A stretch of 64,000 nucleotides of DNA from Cladorrhinum sp. PSN259 (taxonomy: Eukaryota; Ascomycota; Sordariomycetes; Sordariales; Podosporaceae): assembly GCA_033725935.1 (NCBI GenBank), contig MU867062.1, positions 1 through 64,000 on the forward strand, given 5' to 3'. The translations under genes and the position numbers were made by a program. This document shows positions 53,201 through 64,000 of the stretch, piece after piece (positions within the stretch are counted from its first letter, which is position 1; each line of letters opens with the position of its first letter). Below the pieces are notes generated by a model. It made no database searches, was not told the DNA's origin, and worked only from the letters and a program-made list of their open reading frames with translations.

Positions 53201-56200
53201 CGACTCGACCGAGTATTCGTATCTCCATAACACAATAACCTCATCCCTTCCCTATACTAGATTCTCCAAATGAAAGCTGAAGCTTTAGTGTCGATCTTTC
53301 GGCACCTCCTGCCTTTGTGATGGTCATCTCCCAATGCCCCACATGATTCGGACTCGTCAAACAAACAAAAGTCGAAACAAGGTCAACAGTGTTTGCTCCA
53401 CGAGCTGAGGCCTTGTGTGGAAACACAAGATGGAAACATTCGCGGCCCGGCCCCGCATAACAGCGAACCGGAGTCTGACACTGACCAAAAAGCTCCAAGT
53501 CATTCTTGCGAGCCGAAGGGATGGACTCCGTTGTGGAATCTCCCCCCGTTTGTGAGCGGATCTCAGGTTATGGCGGACAAGGCTTATCCATGTTGTCCAT
53601 GGTTTTGTCTCTTCCCGTAGCTACACACCCTCTCAAGACGGGAGAAACAAGCTGCAGTTTTCCGAGTTGCCATAGCGCTTGATGGCTGTCTGCAACAAAC
53701 GGATTGAGAGACCGCGTGCAACCTAAAAATGCAGAAAACGTCTGGGTCAGGCTGAGGTGAACCACGCGCACGCGGTCGAGCTTCAACTCAGGCATCGCAT
53801 CGCCCGTGGGTGGTCGGCGTGATGGTGGGCTAATATGCCATTCCGTCTCTCGAGCTGAAGTGCTCTGACGCAAATATATAGGGGGGCCAGCCAACCACAT
53901 TTCCGCCGAGGTTTACACGAAGCTCAATATGCAACACGCGTCTCGTAGATCTTGTCCAGAAACAGCCGTTTCCTGAAGTCTGGATCGTATTCGGCCGGTT
54001 GCATTCATTGATGAGGTGCATTCGATCGACTCGGCAGCTGTTTTCCACCTCCTCGATGACAACGAGTCGGGGTCACTCATACTCCTGATGGGACCTCACA
54101 ATGAAGCCAGCTCCGATCTTGAGCGATGTAACTACTATTTGCTCGGACCATATCGCTATGCCGTCGTTAGAGAAGTCGAACCATAACCAAATCATCAAGG
54201 CAACAAGTTTGGCACTGGCGGGTGGCCTTGGCAAGGGACTTTCCCATTCTTGACAAGTGGGAAGTCTTCCCCGTTGGACCAAATGGTGCCCTGGTGGGAT
54301 CTAGCGTGCAGAAGGAAGAGCCCCGGCTGGCTGCATTTACCCCCTTCTGGTTTGGTAATCGTTCGTGGAGACTGGGACTGTGGTGCACCCAGGGGCTGCG
54401 GCTGACACGGTCGACTTCCCGCGATCCAACCAAAACCGACGTGGCTTTCTTTAGGGTGGTGCGGGTGGATGCAGCTTAAACGGGCTTCCAGAAACGGGCT
54501 TGCCTTCGTGATATTGACATCGTGCATGCTGTGGGCTACCGACCAGTATCTCTCAGTGCTCCTGCCAAGTTCGCTGAGGACCTGCAAGTATGCAGATTAA
54601 TGCGAGTATTTGTCTCTTTCTGTCCGTGGTAAGATGATGGGTTGGGCCCATGAGATGCCGTCAACTGGACCATAACTTTGGTACGCAATCAGGACGTCGT
54701 CTGACAGGTTCCGTGCTGTTGGTAACATTTCATTGGTAACCAGCTTGCTAGCCAGAAGGGACCAACCGCCCTACAGTCTGTGCTTTGCAGTGGCTTGCCT
54801 TCCGCGACCCGATGTCTGACGATTGCGAAAAGACATTTGTTTCCGAGACACGGGACGGCAAACAGCTGCAGAACTTTGATGAAGAAATTTGGACAGCCGC
54901 CAAGTCGAGTCTTTTTCCTGGTTTCGTGTCTCGCGTGCTCGGAATAGCCTGTCTTTCATACTGAATAGCATTAACTTCATGGGTATTTCAAGACGCGGGC
55001 CGATTAAGCTCTTCCATGGATGCCCAACAACCGGGAAACATTGGCGATTCTGATTAACCGACGGTTCAATCTCAAGAAAGAAGATAATGACATTCTTTCG
55101 GTATCTCGCTCAACCTTCCTCGGATATTATCATGGGGTCATAGGTTAGGTGATGTTTATGGCAGACCGCCTCGCGCTGTGACAATCAGAGTCCTTGCGTC
55201 TGTGAGAGCCAACGGAATGGCAGGACGGAGTCCCACTGGCTGTCTGACTGCTGTCCCAGCCTGTTGGGAAACCAAAGGATCCATGGAGCGTCTTGGATGA
55301 AGGCGAGCCAGGGCAGGACCGCTGACAGGGTGGGTTCTCCTGTGCGTGTGGGACTGGACAACTAGACCTGCTGATTGGCCAATGGCTGTCATCGTCATCA
55401 ATGCCGCGACATCTTTTCCACTTGTACCTGCAGTTGGACTGCACTTGAAATGCAGTGAGAATGCCGAGAGAGGAATATCTTTTACCACATTTTCGACTGC
55501 CGATCGTTGCCCGGCTTGACCTTCTGATATCACTTCCCTTTGGAATTTGGGCTTTTGTTTTGTGGTATGTAAAAGGGAGTAAAGGTGCTAACCTCTGTCG
55601 ACTTGTACGGCAAAACATGTGATTGTCTTGACTAAGTGTGCGTTTCAAGTCGCTGTAGATATTACACCGAAAAGACTCTTCTCTGTGTGATGTGGTGTAG
55701 TGTACAGAGTAGTGTCGTCAGCTAGATCGTCAGGGGAATATCAGTCTGGGCACGATAATATCAAGGAAAGTTGTGTGTGCATTTTCGGTTGTACTCCCTC
55801 CCCTGTTATCCTTGTGCCGAATCCCGTGCAGATAGAGTCGGCGCAAAAGGCGCGAGATGTGTTTCTTAGAGTGACCCAACTTGGTGATGGAGAAAATGGC
55901 CACGTTTGGGGCTGCAGGACTCGATTCCAGGGCAGCGGATCCTGCAATGGGCTCTTGCAGGAGTGCGAGTGTGTCAGCCAACTTTCAGCCACACTTGCAA
56001 GCTCACTGCAACGGACACGGGATCGTGTTTTTCGGATCCGGGGAGGGGGTCATCAGTTGCAACCAGTTGGAATTTTGGAGGATTTGGGACCACTTGGGAA
56101 GCAAGGCGACGGCGCTTCGGAGGTATCTTCCGCATTACTGTAATTAGCCGGTTGCTGCTATATTTTGTCTATTATTCTTTGGGGAGGTTGTGGTTGCATC

Positions 56201-58503
56201 GTCAAGGTAGCTGCACTTGCAAACAAAAATCTGCTTGATGATTGTTTGCATCAGAAAAAGCTCTGTTTCGATCAACATCTCTAGAATGCGAGAGCAAAAA
56301 TGAGATGAATAAGGAAACAACCCCCTCCACGTTCCTGAGTCTTTCTTGCATAAAAGTGGAGTGGGGGTGCTGCGGGTGTTGAACTTGAAGCTGCCTAACG
56401 GTAATTCCGATCAGATGTGGAAGGAGTGAGCGAGCTTGCTAAAAGGCCAGAAGGGGCCCAAAAGTCAGAATAACGGAGCAGACGACCATTTGAGATTGAT
56501 CTGACCGATCTGCCCCAGACCTGCCCTTCCCAGAATGACGGCGGCACCTGGCCCTGCTTCCTGGTTGCTTGCATTCATGCAGTCGCGATTCCTTCGTTCA
56601 CCTGCACTTGACGCGTCGCACCACCCTGCAAAGGTCCAGTTCCTGCAAAATACCACAGACTTCAAGCATAGCGCCGATCGAAATGTTTGCATTAGAAACT
56701 TCCTCGGGCCAACAAGTCATGTAGACATCTCCTTGTGATCCTTCGTACTCGTGATAGCATCGATTTTGCAGTCCATCCCCTAATCCCCTCGTCCCCAACC
56801 CATACCATGTCGAGTTCCCCGGAGCTAGAGGTCCCTCCCTGGTCGGACCGCTGGGTCGATCATCCGCCATGGCGTGCATCGATTTTTCTGGTGAATCACA
56901 TTCGCAGACTCAAACCTCAACCCCGCTCGCCTTGTTCTCATTACGGACATGTGAGACTGACTCCGTCTGAAGACTCTGAGGAGAGTTGCAACAAGCAATG
57001 AATATGCGGCACTTAGAGACCTGCCGGCATGCGATGGCTGCACATGGTCGACCTGTCTAGCGAATCAACCTCGGAGGGCTAAAATTACCATTGCAGCTGT
57101 TGCGTGTCCCCAAACCCGGCACGGCAGCTTGCCTTCAAGTATACGCACGACACTTCGCGACGTAGTATTCGCCAACTTGTCTCTCATGCTGCCGGGACAT
57201 GTGGAAGCTACAACACACGCCGCCAGCTGCGTGCCTTCTTGCTTCATTGTTCTCTCGCTCACAAGTCCTTGTGGCTGCCGCAGGTGCTGTTTCCTGCCGA
57301 GGCTCTCCGTAGGAATGATGCCTCATTGGAAGGATGGGAGGTGGCAGAAGGGGCGGTTGACGGGAAGAGTCGACTCGAGCTTCGAGACTCGACCCATTCG
57401 GTCTATCCAAGCCCGAGAGACGGGACTACTTGCAAGTTTATATTGCCTTGCAGTGCGACCCTGATGCATGTTGCTGTCAGCTGTCATCTAGGATACCTAG
57501 GATCGCATCCGCAGTCCCAAATACAGATCCTATGGGTTGCTGGATACTCGAACGTCGTGGCCACGCCGTCTATTCTATGTATTAGATTCTGAGAAAGCCG
57601 GGCTGTTCCGTTGTCTTAGACATTTGGAACGGTGTTCGTACTCGTGGGTCTAGGAGAAACAAACGAATGGGCACGGAAGTCTGGTGCTGCGCTAGAACCA
57701 GAGAGTTTGATAAAGGGTCGAGCTGGAAAGGACAAGAAACGCGCCGTTTTGATGAAGCACAACGGTGGCGGATATACCGTCAGGCTAGGCGGGGTGCCGC
57801 TATCGAAGCCCATGCCAGGATGATGCCGGGGCAGTGAGCATCCTGGGCCGTTTTGGTCCTCTTCCTTGCACCCATCCACACTATGTATCCATGAGAGCAT
57901 GGAAGCCAAGCACCCCACCTTTGGGACTTCTTGGTGGGCAGGGAAACCCCTGCAGACGGGAAGACGAAGCCACGGCACCCCTGTCCTGGACGCCGCTTTG
58001 CTCGCAGAAGCCCAGAAAGACTTAGAGACGTCGAGACGGCGCATGGAAAGGGAAGCAAGGATGGCGCGAGATCACTCCCACTCTCACTCTTGGGGAGAAT
58101 TTCCTATGTAATATACGGCACCCCCAGTTCTGTCCCATCTCGTCCCCCACAGTTGAGTGGTTTCCGGATTTCACTCTCTCTAAAAATAATATCTCGAGTT
58201 GTTTACCCAGACGTCAACGACCAGTCACTCCTTTCTCGCGGCATATTGCATTACGCTCTCCTTGTTTTGCAATCTTAGCAACGCGTCTTCCCAAGTCGAC
58301 ATCGACGTCTCACGGCAACCACCGACACTCATAACAAACGGGGCATATTCGTCCCACATCTTGTTTCGAAGCATCAACATCCACGGCAGTTTGGAATATC
58401 CTGGCTGACAAGTGTCATCTGATCTCGGTTGGGTTGAGCCAAGTCGAGGCGTGTTCTTTAACGCAACTGTTTGGAAAGAAGGGCATACCCCAAACCGCCC
58501 ACC

Positions 58504-61065
58504 ATGCAGATGTGGGCGGTGTCAAACATGCCCGTGTATACGGTCGAGAAGGGCAGGAAGCAAAAGGGAGAGAAGGCGGACAAGAAATCAAAGACCCTTG
58601 AACCCAACGGCACATCAACAGAGAATCTACATTTCCCCGCCCCCGCTGAACCTGTAGCGGCCGATGTCGCAAGCTACGATGTCAACGACGGCATTGATGG
58701 GTTTTTAGAGCCCGCCCTCGAGGCGCCGCCCTCACCGGAAAGTATTCGTGCCTTGAGCAAGCAGATGCAGAGGGCATCGGCTCGCGAGAAGCACCACAGC
58801 CACACAACCAGCTCTTCAGGCTCGGCTTCGCTGCGGTCTATGACTTCAGCAGACAGACCGTCATGGGAAAACACGGTTGAAGGTCGAAGCTTATCAAGGA
58901 GGTCTTCGGGACGGTCTACTTCCAGCAGCATGCCGCCCAAGGACCGGCCCGAGAGCGCCCAGTTCTTTGGCAAGTCGCTCTTCAACCGGAGAGGAAGAAT
59001 GAGGCGTGAAAGCAGCGCCCAAAGCTCGGCGGCAAGTTCACTTTATGGGGGCGACCACAACGACCCAATACCACCACCGCCAACATCGGTGCCAACCAGG
59101 GACTCGACTATCCCATCTTTGTTCCGTCTTCGTCGAGGTACGAACCAGGAGCCAAGCAACGGCGAGCCCAGGGGAAAGTTCCAAATCTCTGGCCCTTACA
59201 ATTTCCAACATGTTACCCACACACAAAAGGACAGCCTCCCAGACCTCCAGCGGTCAAACCGCACTGCTTTGGCCTCTGAGTTCTCCCAGGTCCGGGCATC
59301 ACAGATCCCAGTGAATGGTGCTCTGAAGGGGATCAAGGCGGATGACCTGAACTTTAATGACTTCTCTTCAGACGATAACAACCCGTGTCCCTGGGAGGAG
59401 CAGGACCGAACAATCCTTTCGGCTCAACCGATTATCAGGAACACTTTGACCCGCCCTCCATCAGGTATTGTCAAGCTTTCTCCTCGACGTCTCCTGAAGC
59501 GTTCCCAGTCCCAGGAAGTAATAAGCCTCGCCCCTCCGCCGCGCCCTCCTAGGTCTCCTATTGAGCAATCTTCAATGAATTATCCACCTGTGCCGCCTCG
59601 CGTCTCGAGCCGGATGTCTTCTCGCCATGAGCGGTTTGACTCGATGGATAGATCGCAAATGAACACCGCCTTCCGTTACCCGCAACCTTTTTCCATGGCT
59701 CCCGATGCTGGCAGCCCTCCCCCAACATCCTATGGTTACGTTCCGGGGCCGGACATGGACGTCATTCTCGAGCAACCATATTCACCCATCACGAGCCCCC
59801 CGGCCGATGATCCCAACTGGCCACTTCCCTGCACGAGCAGCAATGCGTCCCAGTCTCATCTGCCGAATGTGCCAGAGGAGGATGAAACCACTTTTGTACA
59901 CAAGAAATCGCGAGCTAGCATCGCAAGCAATTCGTCTCTTAGGGGCAGCCAATCCGTCCCGATGTTGAGAGCGTTTGCCTTCCCCAAGGATGACGACCTG
60001 GACCGACGCTCTAGCAAGGCTTCCGACACTCTGGGGCGGTTGGACATGGCTGCCATTCAGCAGGCTCTCGAAGAGGCCCTGAATGAGAACGCCGAGGGGA
60101 TAAGCCGAGCAAGTTGGGAAGATGACATCGACTATTGCTATGACCATGCCGCCGAAGCCGACTGCGATTATGAGTGGGATCGTCCTTCGCTGGACCTCAC
60201 CCGGGACTGCGACAGCGCCACCCCGGTTGACGAACAAGGTCGTAGGTTTAGATCTTCCGAGGCCTCTCCTGCTATGCTTTCTCCTGGACGTTTTGAGGTC
60301 CCGGCTCTTAGCCCTGTCAGCAGGCTCTCATCTTCCACTGCTCATGAAGCCATCACGCCAACGGTGTTGTCCAACCCAAAGGCGTCCAACTTTTCTTTAC
60401 CAACAGTTGATTCGAGCCAATACTTGCATGTGCGAAAACCATCAGATGCTTCCAGCTTCAAGGAGTCGCATGGATTCACCCTGTCGCCATCTCTCTTGAT
60501 CCCCATGGACTACCAGCAGCAGATGTTGGCTTGCGAGGAGGATGACCACGAAGATTCCGAGTTTTCGTTCCCTCAGTTCAATGACTCTGCCATCAGCGTA
60601 ATGTCATCGGCAAACTATCTTCGATATCGAAGCAGCGCTTCTACCACTGCGACGATTGAGAGCATCCACTCTGGATTTGAAAAGCACCACTCGACTGCAT
60701 CCTCGTCAACCGACTTCACTCGCCTGACTGCAAGCACCACGTCGCTTGATGCAGATAGCTACCCAGCTAAGCCAGAACCTCTTCAGCGGTTCCCTTCTTT
60801 TGAGTCGAACCCAACTGCGATGCCCACTCTCCCCGAATCCGAGGAGCCATCTCGCCCCACGACCGGTCGCAGCCGTGAGTTTAGAAGCCGCGGAAGTGAG
60901 TCCAGCCTCCTTCAGATGGCTGCGGATGAGCCCTGGCCCGGCAAGGTCAAGAACTCGATCCAAGTTAGGCGGGGTCGTGCGAGAACCACCAGTCTCAGCA
61001 CGCCGCCTCCGCCTAACCAATACACCCTCTTCCCCTCTGTCCAGTTGATGGGCAACAAGATATAA
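58504..61065 (+). CDS. CRIB (p21-Rho-binding) domain protein, serine-rich scaffold, 853 aa
   Basis: Single exon; the first ATG at 58504 is preceded by cacc and the reading frame is open to TAA 61063-61065. The one clear domain is a CRIB motif at about residues 228-240 (ISGPYNFQHVTHT, matching ISxPxxFxHxxHxG with Thr in the last place). It should bind GTP-loaded Cdc42 or Rac. No kinase or SH3 domain follows, so this is not a PAK. The rest is disordered: Ser, Pro and Arg-rich, with basic N-terminal residues (KGRKQKGEKADKKSK), PPRPPRSP and PPVPPR segments that could bind SH3 domains, many RRSS/RSS phosphorylation-like sites, and acidic patches (EEDDHEDSEF). I infer a polarity or septation scaffold at the cell cortex. 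Such fungal CRIB proteins are poorly studied. Confidence 0.85.
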   Translation: MQMWAVSNMPVYTVEKGRKQKGEKADKKSKTLEPNGTSTENLHFPAPAEPVAADVASYDVNDGIDGFLEPALEAPPSPESIRALSKQMQRASAREKHHSHTTSSSGSASLRSMTSADRPSWENTVEGRSLSRRSSGRSTSSSMPPKDRPESAQFFGKSLFNRRGRMRRESSAQSSAASSLYGGDHNDPIPPPPTSVPTRDSTIPSLFRLRRGTNQEPSNGEPRGKFQISGPYNFQHVTHTQKDSLPDLQRSNRTALASEFSQVRASQIPVNGALKGIKADDLNFNDFSSDDNNPCPWEEQDRTILSAQPIIRNTLTRPPSGIVKLSPRRLLKRSQSQEVISLAPPPRPPRSPIEQSSMNYPPVPPRVSSRMSSRHERFDSMDRSQMNTAFRYPQPFSMAPDAGSPPPTSYGYVPGPDMDVILEQPYSPITSPPADDPNWPLPCTSSNASQSHLPNVPEEDETTFVHKKSRASIASNSSLRGSQSVPMLRAFAFPKDDDLDRRSSKASDTLGRLDMAAIQQALEEALNENAEGISRASWEDDIDYCYDHAAEADCDYEWDRPSLDLTRDCDSATPVDEQGRRFRSSEASPAMLSPGRFEVPALSPVSRLSSSTAHEAITPTVLSNPKASNFSLPTVDSSQYLHVRKPSDASSFKESHGFTLSPSLLIPMDYQQQMLACEEDDHEDSEFSFPQFNDSAISVMSSANYLRYRSSASTTATIESIHSGFEKHHSTASSSTDFTRLTASTTSLDADSYPAKPEPLQRFPSFESNPTAMPTLPESEEPSRPTTGRSREFRSRGSESSLLQMAADEPWPGKVKNSIQVRRGRARTTSLSTPPPPNQYTLFPSVQLMGNKI

Positions 61066-62508
61066 ACACCACAAATATCGGACATACAAACACCTACCTG
61101 CCTCTATATACATATGAGTTCACCATACATACGAAGGAGTCCTACATCTCCGTTGTCACCAGAGACCACTCGTTTACCTCCGGCTCTGTCATACCATATT
61201 TCCCTTTTTCTTATTTTTTTCTTTTCTTTTTTGTTTTCTGTTGCGATACCTGAGCATTGTTTTTAAGCGGATGGGACATAGATTTTGGATTTTAAGCAAG
61301 GTTCGGCAGGCTGGGAAGAGAAAAAGAGTTCCATTTACAAGGGGGGCGCATTGTGTTTCGTCATTTTTACTACCCTTTTTTAGCGTTTTTCTTTTCGTTC
61401 TGATTCGCTCCCTTGTTCGGAAACTCTTACTTTTCCTTTGGCACGACACAACACCCACATCATTACGGGACTCACAGGGCTCAGACGCCCACTGTTTCAT
61501 TTTTCCATACTATTATTTTCGGTCATCATTGCCATCATTTAACAGGCTTCTTGGTTGGTTGGTTGGGTGGAAGGGGGGGATGATGGAAGAAAGGGAGGGA
61601 AGACAAAAAAAAAAAAAAACCACAAACCTTCTTGAACGGATGGGATGACTGAGATGACTTTGGGTTATGACAAGGCGGCATTATTATTCACTTTTTGGGC
61701 ACTGGGAAGATAAAAATCAAAAGCTTAAAGGGGAGTGAGGTGAAGAGTTTATTCGAGAAAATGGGAAGGAACAGACACCACCAGCACAAGAAAAGAAGAA
61801 GAGTAAAAGATGGTTCAATGTCACCGAGTGTACCAATTATTTACTGTAGCACCAGTTAAGACAGAAAAAAAAAATAGTAAAAATTGAACAAAAAGAAACA
61901 CTTGCAAGTGATCTTGAACCAGGAACAGATGAATTAACTTTACAGGTATCGTACACGATACTTATGTAAGCCCTGTGCAGTTGGTGTTCGATTGAATCCG
62001 GGCTGTGCGGAGCTGGCGTCGTCATATTCTTGGCGCTAGTTCGCTGAGTGCGCGCTGCCTGTGCCTCTCGACCTCCAAGCTCTCGGCCCACCTGCCCAGT
62101 CGACAGAAACGAAGAAAAGCAACCTCCTCTAAGACTCAGTACACCGAATGCGCATTTTTCCAATCCCCCCCCCCCACCCCCCCCCAAAAAAAAAAGCACT
62201 CTTGGATTCATCTTATCCGTTGTTTACACAACTCTCCAGGTTCAGGTGCTCATCCGGATGCACAAGAGTTCCTTGGTCGGCCTTCATCAACCCCTCGATT
62301 CCCTGCCCCGCAAAACCAATACTATCCTGGGAACTCAAGGACTTCCCAGCACTGAAAGTGATCCAAAGTGAGCTGGCACTGTGGCATCATTGCTGTGATC
62401 CCATCTCAAGCTATTGCGCAAGGCTACATCGGTGTTGCGCTTGCGAATCCCTTGCCACAGTCACCTGCGTCGGATTTCCCTTGTTGAAGGGCACGCTCGT
62501 CTGGAACC
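61066..62508 (+). promoter_or_regulatory. 1.4 kb upstream region of the sorting nexin
   Basis: Holds the CRIB gene 3' UTR on the left and the promoter of SNX41 on the right. It has T/C-rich stretches (61205-61240), an A14 run near 61605-61618, and a C11-A-C9-A10 tract at 62165-62195 about 0.3 kb before the ATG. No gene is seen. Confidence 0.6.
62165..62195. repeat. C11-A-C9-A10 low-complexity tract
   Basis: Homopolymer tract about 310 bp upstream of the sorting nexin start codon; length may vary in assembly. Confidence 0.9.
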
Positions 62509-64000
62509 ATGTGGAACGACGACGAGGACAACAATCCCTATGGGGGAAGCTTTGAGCGCCGCGACTCCTTTACGTCGTCGGTCAACCCCTCCTCGCCCGT
62601 AAACAACCGAGACTGTAAGTGAACTTGCTTCACGTGTCACAAACCCATTGTCATGCAATCATGATGATGCCCTTCATGACCTTCTGTGATGTTACTCTGG
62701 AGGAGATTGAGGATGACGACAATGGTACTGATGCCAGCTGGGAGATAGTAGACCGCTACGATGCTCCGCATACGCCATCCTCTACTTCCGATGAGGTTCA
62801 TCACCATCCTCCACTCGAGTCTTCCAATGCCGATACCGAAGAGGAAGACGATGCCCGTGACCGAGGCGAGCTTGTTCCCCGACGAAAGCCAGGCGGTTAC
62901 GATAGTCGAATTGAGCAAATGCTATACGAGCACCCTGAGATGCCCATTCTAATTATGGAAGCTGGAAAGAGCTTGGAAAGTGGCAGGTACATCGTTTATA
63001 CAATCAAGACCGGGGAGCTCATAGTTCGCCGACGGTATTCCGAGTTTGCATCACTAAGAGAGGCTCTGACGAGACTACACCCTACGCTCATTATTCCCCC
63101 AATCCCAGAGAAGCACACCATGGCCGATTATGCTGCCAACCCTACCAGTGCGAAACAAGATCAGCAAATAATCGACCTACGGAAGCGCATGTTGGCTGTC
63201 TTCCTCAACCGTTGTCGACGCATGGAGCAGGTCCGCACAGATGGAGTTTGGTGGAGGTTCCTCGACCCTAATTCAAGCTGGGTAAGTGTCACGAAAAAAA
63301 GATACTGTATAACTTCATGTCGCTAACGCCGTGCAGAACGAGGTTCTCAACTCACACCCAATCTCGTCCATTCCCAAATCAATTATGAAAGCACCACCCC
63401 TCGACCCAGCGAACCCAACGCCGGGACACAACTTTCTTCCTGTGCCAAGTAGCTCTGCCAAGCTTAGGGGGGCACCTCCTCCAACACCAACTTCTGAGAG
63501 TGCGGCTGGTACGCCGTTTCCTCGATTCCCACCCGACTCTAGCAATCTGAGCGAACAAGAGCTCGACCCCTATTTCACAGCCTTTGAGGCATCAGCAAGG
63601 GAGCTAGAAACACTTCTGATGGGCCCTATGGAAAAGGTCAATAGACGAACGCTTGCCCACCTCTCTGCGTTAGCGTTGGACCTTCAGGAGCTGGGCGGCA
63701 GATATAATGCTTTTGCTTTGTCGGACCCCAATTCTCCCCTCGAGTTATCGATCGAAAGAATAGGACAGGCGGCCGACTCGTCATACATTGCTACAGAGGA
63801 ATTATCTAGCTCTCTTGGAGCAAGTTTTGCGGAGCCGATGAGAGAGAATGCACAGTTCGCCGGGGTCATTCGCAACGTACTTCGATATAGACTACTCAAG
63901 CGAGTTCAGCAGGATATGACGACTGAGAAGCTCGCTAAAGAGAGGGCAGAGCTGGAGAAGCTGGAGAAGGAGGAGGCGGAGGTCAGCAGGCTGGAGCAGC
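62509..64000 (+). CDS. SNX41: Sorting nexin SNX41/ATG20 type, partial at the right edge
   Basis: Exons 62509-62614, 62752-63281 and 63337 to beyond 64000; 433 residues are visible. The first intron was resolved by phase: the only acceptor that fits is the TAG at 62749-62751, giving NNRDYRYDAPHTPSS, which reads like other family members. The start MWNDDEDNNPYGGSFERRDS is typical of fungal Snx41. The PX domain lies at about residues 75-205. It has RRYSEF (128-134), PPIPEKH and DLRKRML, the residues that contact phosphatidylinositol 3-phosphate. The following part starts the helical BAR-like region and runs into a Glu/Lys-rich coiled coil at the window edge. The protein acts with Snx4 in endosomal recycling and selective autophagy. 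Distinguishing Snx41 from Atg20 would need the missing C-terminus. Confidence 0.92.

Larger units (their letters stand above)
45982..58503. other. 12.5 kb gene desert
   Basis: No open frame in this stretch shows a domain, conserved motif or intron logic. Most are under 110 codons, and the few longer ones (for example 47230-47838 plus and 55145-55648 minus) have atypical composition. It contains A20 (49175-49194), CCAT microsatellites (49857-49873, 50191-50250), a hairpin at 46672-46698 and short imperfect repeats near 49680-49710, 51843-51863 and 52381-52398. Base composition looks ordinary, without the TpA-rich, GC-poor look of heavily RIP-mutated DNA. It most likely holds the THI6 3' UTR, the promoter and 5' leader of the CRIB gene, and possibly non-coding RNA. 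Confidence 0.6.

Noticed and set aside
62703..62751. Alternative first-intron acceptors of SNX41 at the GAG codons (62702, 62705, 62711)
   Set aside because: They do not fit the phase of the GTAAGT donor; the TAG at 62749-62751 does and yields the family-like junction.

Overview
This is nuclear DNA from a filamentous ascomycete, most likely a sordariomycete. The coding regions carry short GT-AG introns with CTGAC/CTAAC-type branch sites, the gene families are typical of Pezizomycotina, and the extended N-terminus of the SNX41-type sorting nexin fits that group. I cannot name the species. All gene models below were assembled by hand from splice signals and phase, and every model closes to a whole number of codons. 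I saw no transposon, insertion element, CRISPR array, tRNA or rRNA. Layout: 1-621 is the 3' end of an RCE1 CAAX protease (+). 1320-2647 is a GDP-mannose transporter (-). 3174-4521 is a short-chain dehydrogenase with a highly charged tail (-). 5477-6614 is a Myb/SANT-like probable DNA-binding protein (-). After a 2.8 kb gene-free stretch comes a TFIIIC tau55-like histidine-phosphatase protein (9404-11118, -), whose first exon is only 12 codons. 12840-14678 is an aftiphilin/Laa2-like AP-1 accessory protein (-), and it shares a 629 bp divergent promoter with a TBC1D5-like Rab GAP (15308-17791, +). Next are an isochorismatase-family hydrolase (+) with a possible mitochondrial long form, an ALE1-type MBOAT acyltransferase (-), VPS45 (+), glutathione synthetase (-), a 1847-residue ATRX-like SNF2 ATPase (27850-33610, +) and 5-aminolevulinate synthase (34567-36491, +). 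The right part holds a Zn2Cys6 transcription factor (39157-41652, +), a secreted GH30 family glycoside hydrolase (42486-44003, +) and, 239 bp later, the bifunctional thiamine enzyme THI6 (44243-45981, +). A 12.5 kb gene desert (45982-58503) with microsatellites follows. It ends at a CRIB-domain, serine-rich protein (58504-61065, +). The window closes inside an SNX41/ATG20-type sorting nexin (62509-64000, +). Working together: no secondary-metabolite or defence cluster is visible. The one recurring theme is membrane traffic: AP-1 accessory protein, Rab GAP, Vps45, sorting nexin, Golgi GDP-mannose transporter and a CRIB protein that should bind Cdc42/Rac. Two pairs are head to head and could be co-regulated: AP-1 accessory/TBC, and glutathione synthetase/SNF2. 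I found no clearly new system. The most useful leads are an in-frame 57-nt intron in VPS45, dual start codons in the isochorismatase gene, the divergent trafficking pair, and the unexplained 12.5 kb desert upstream of the CRIB gene.
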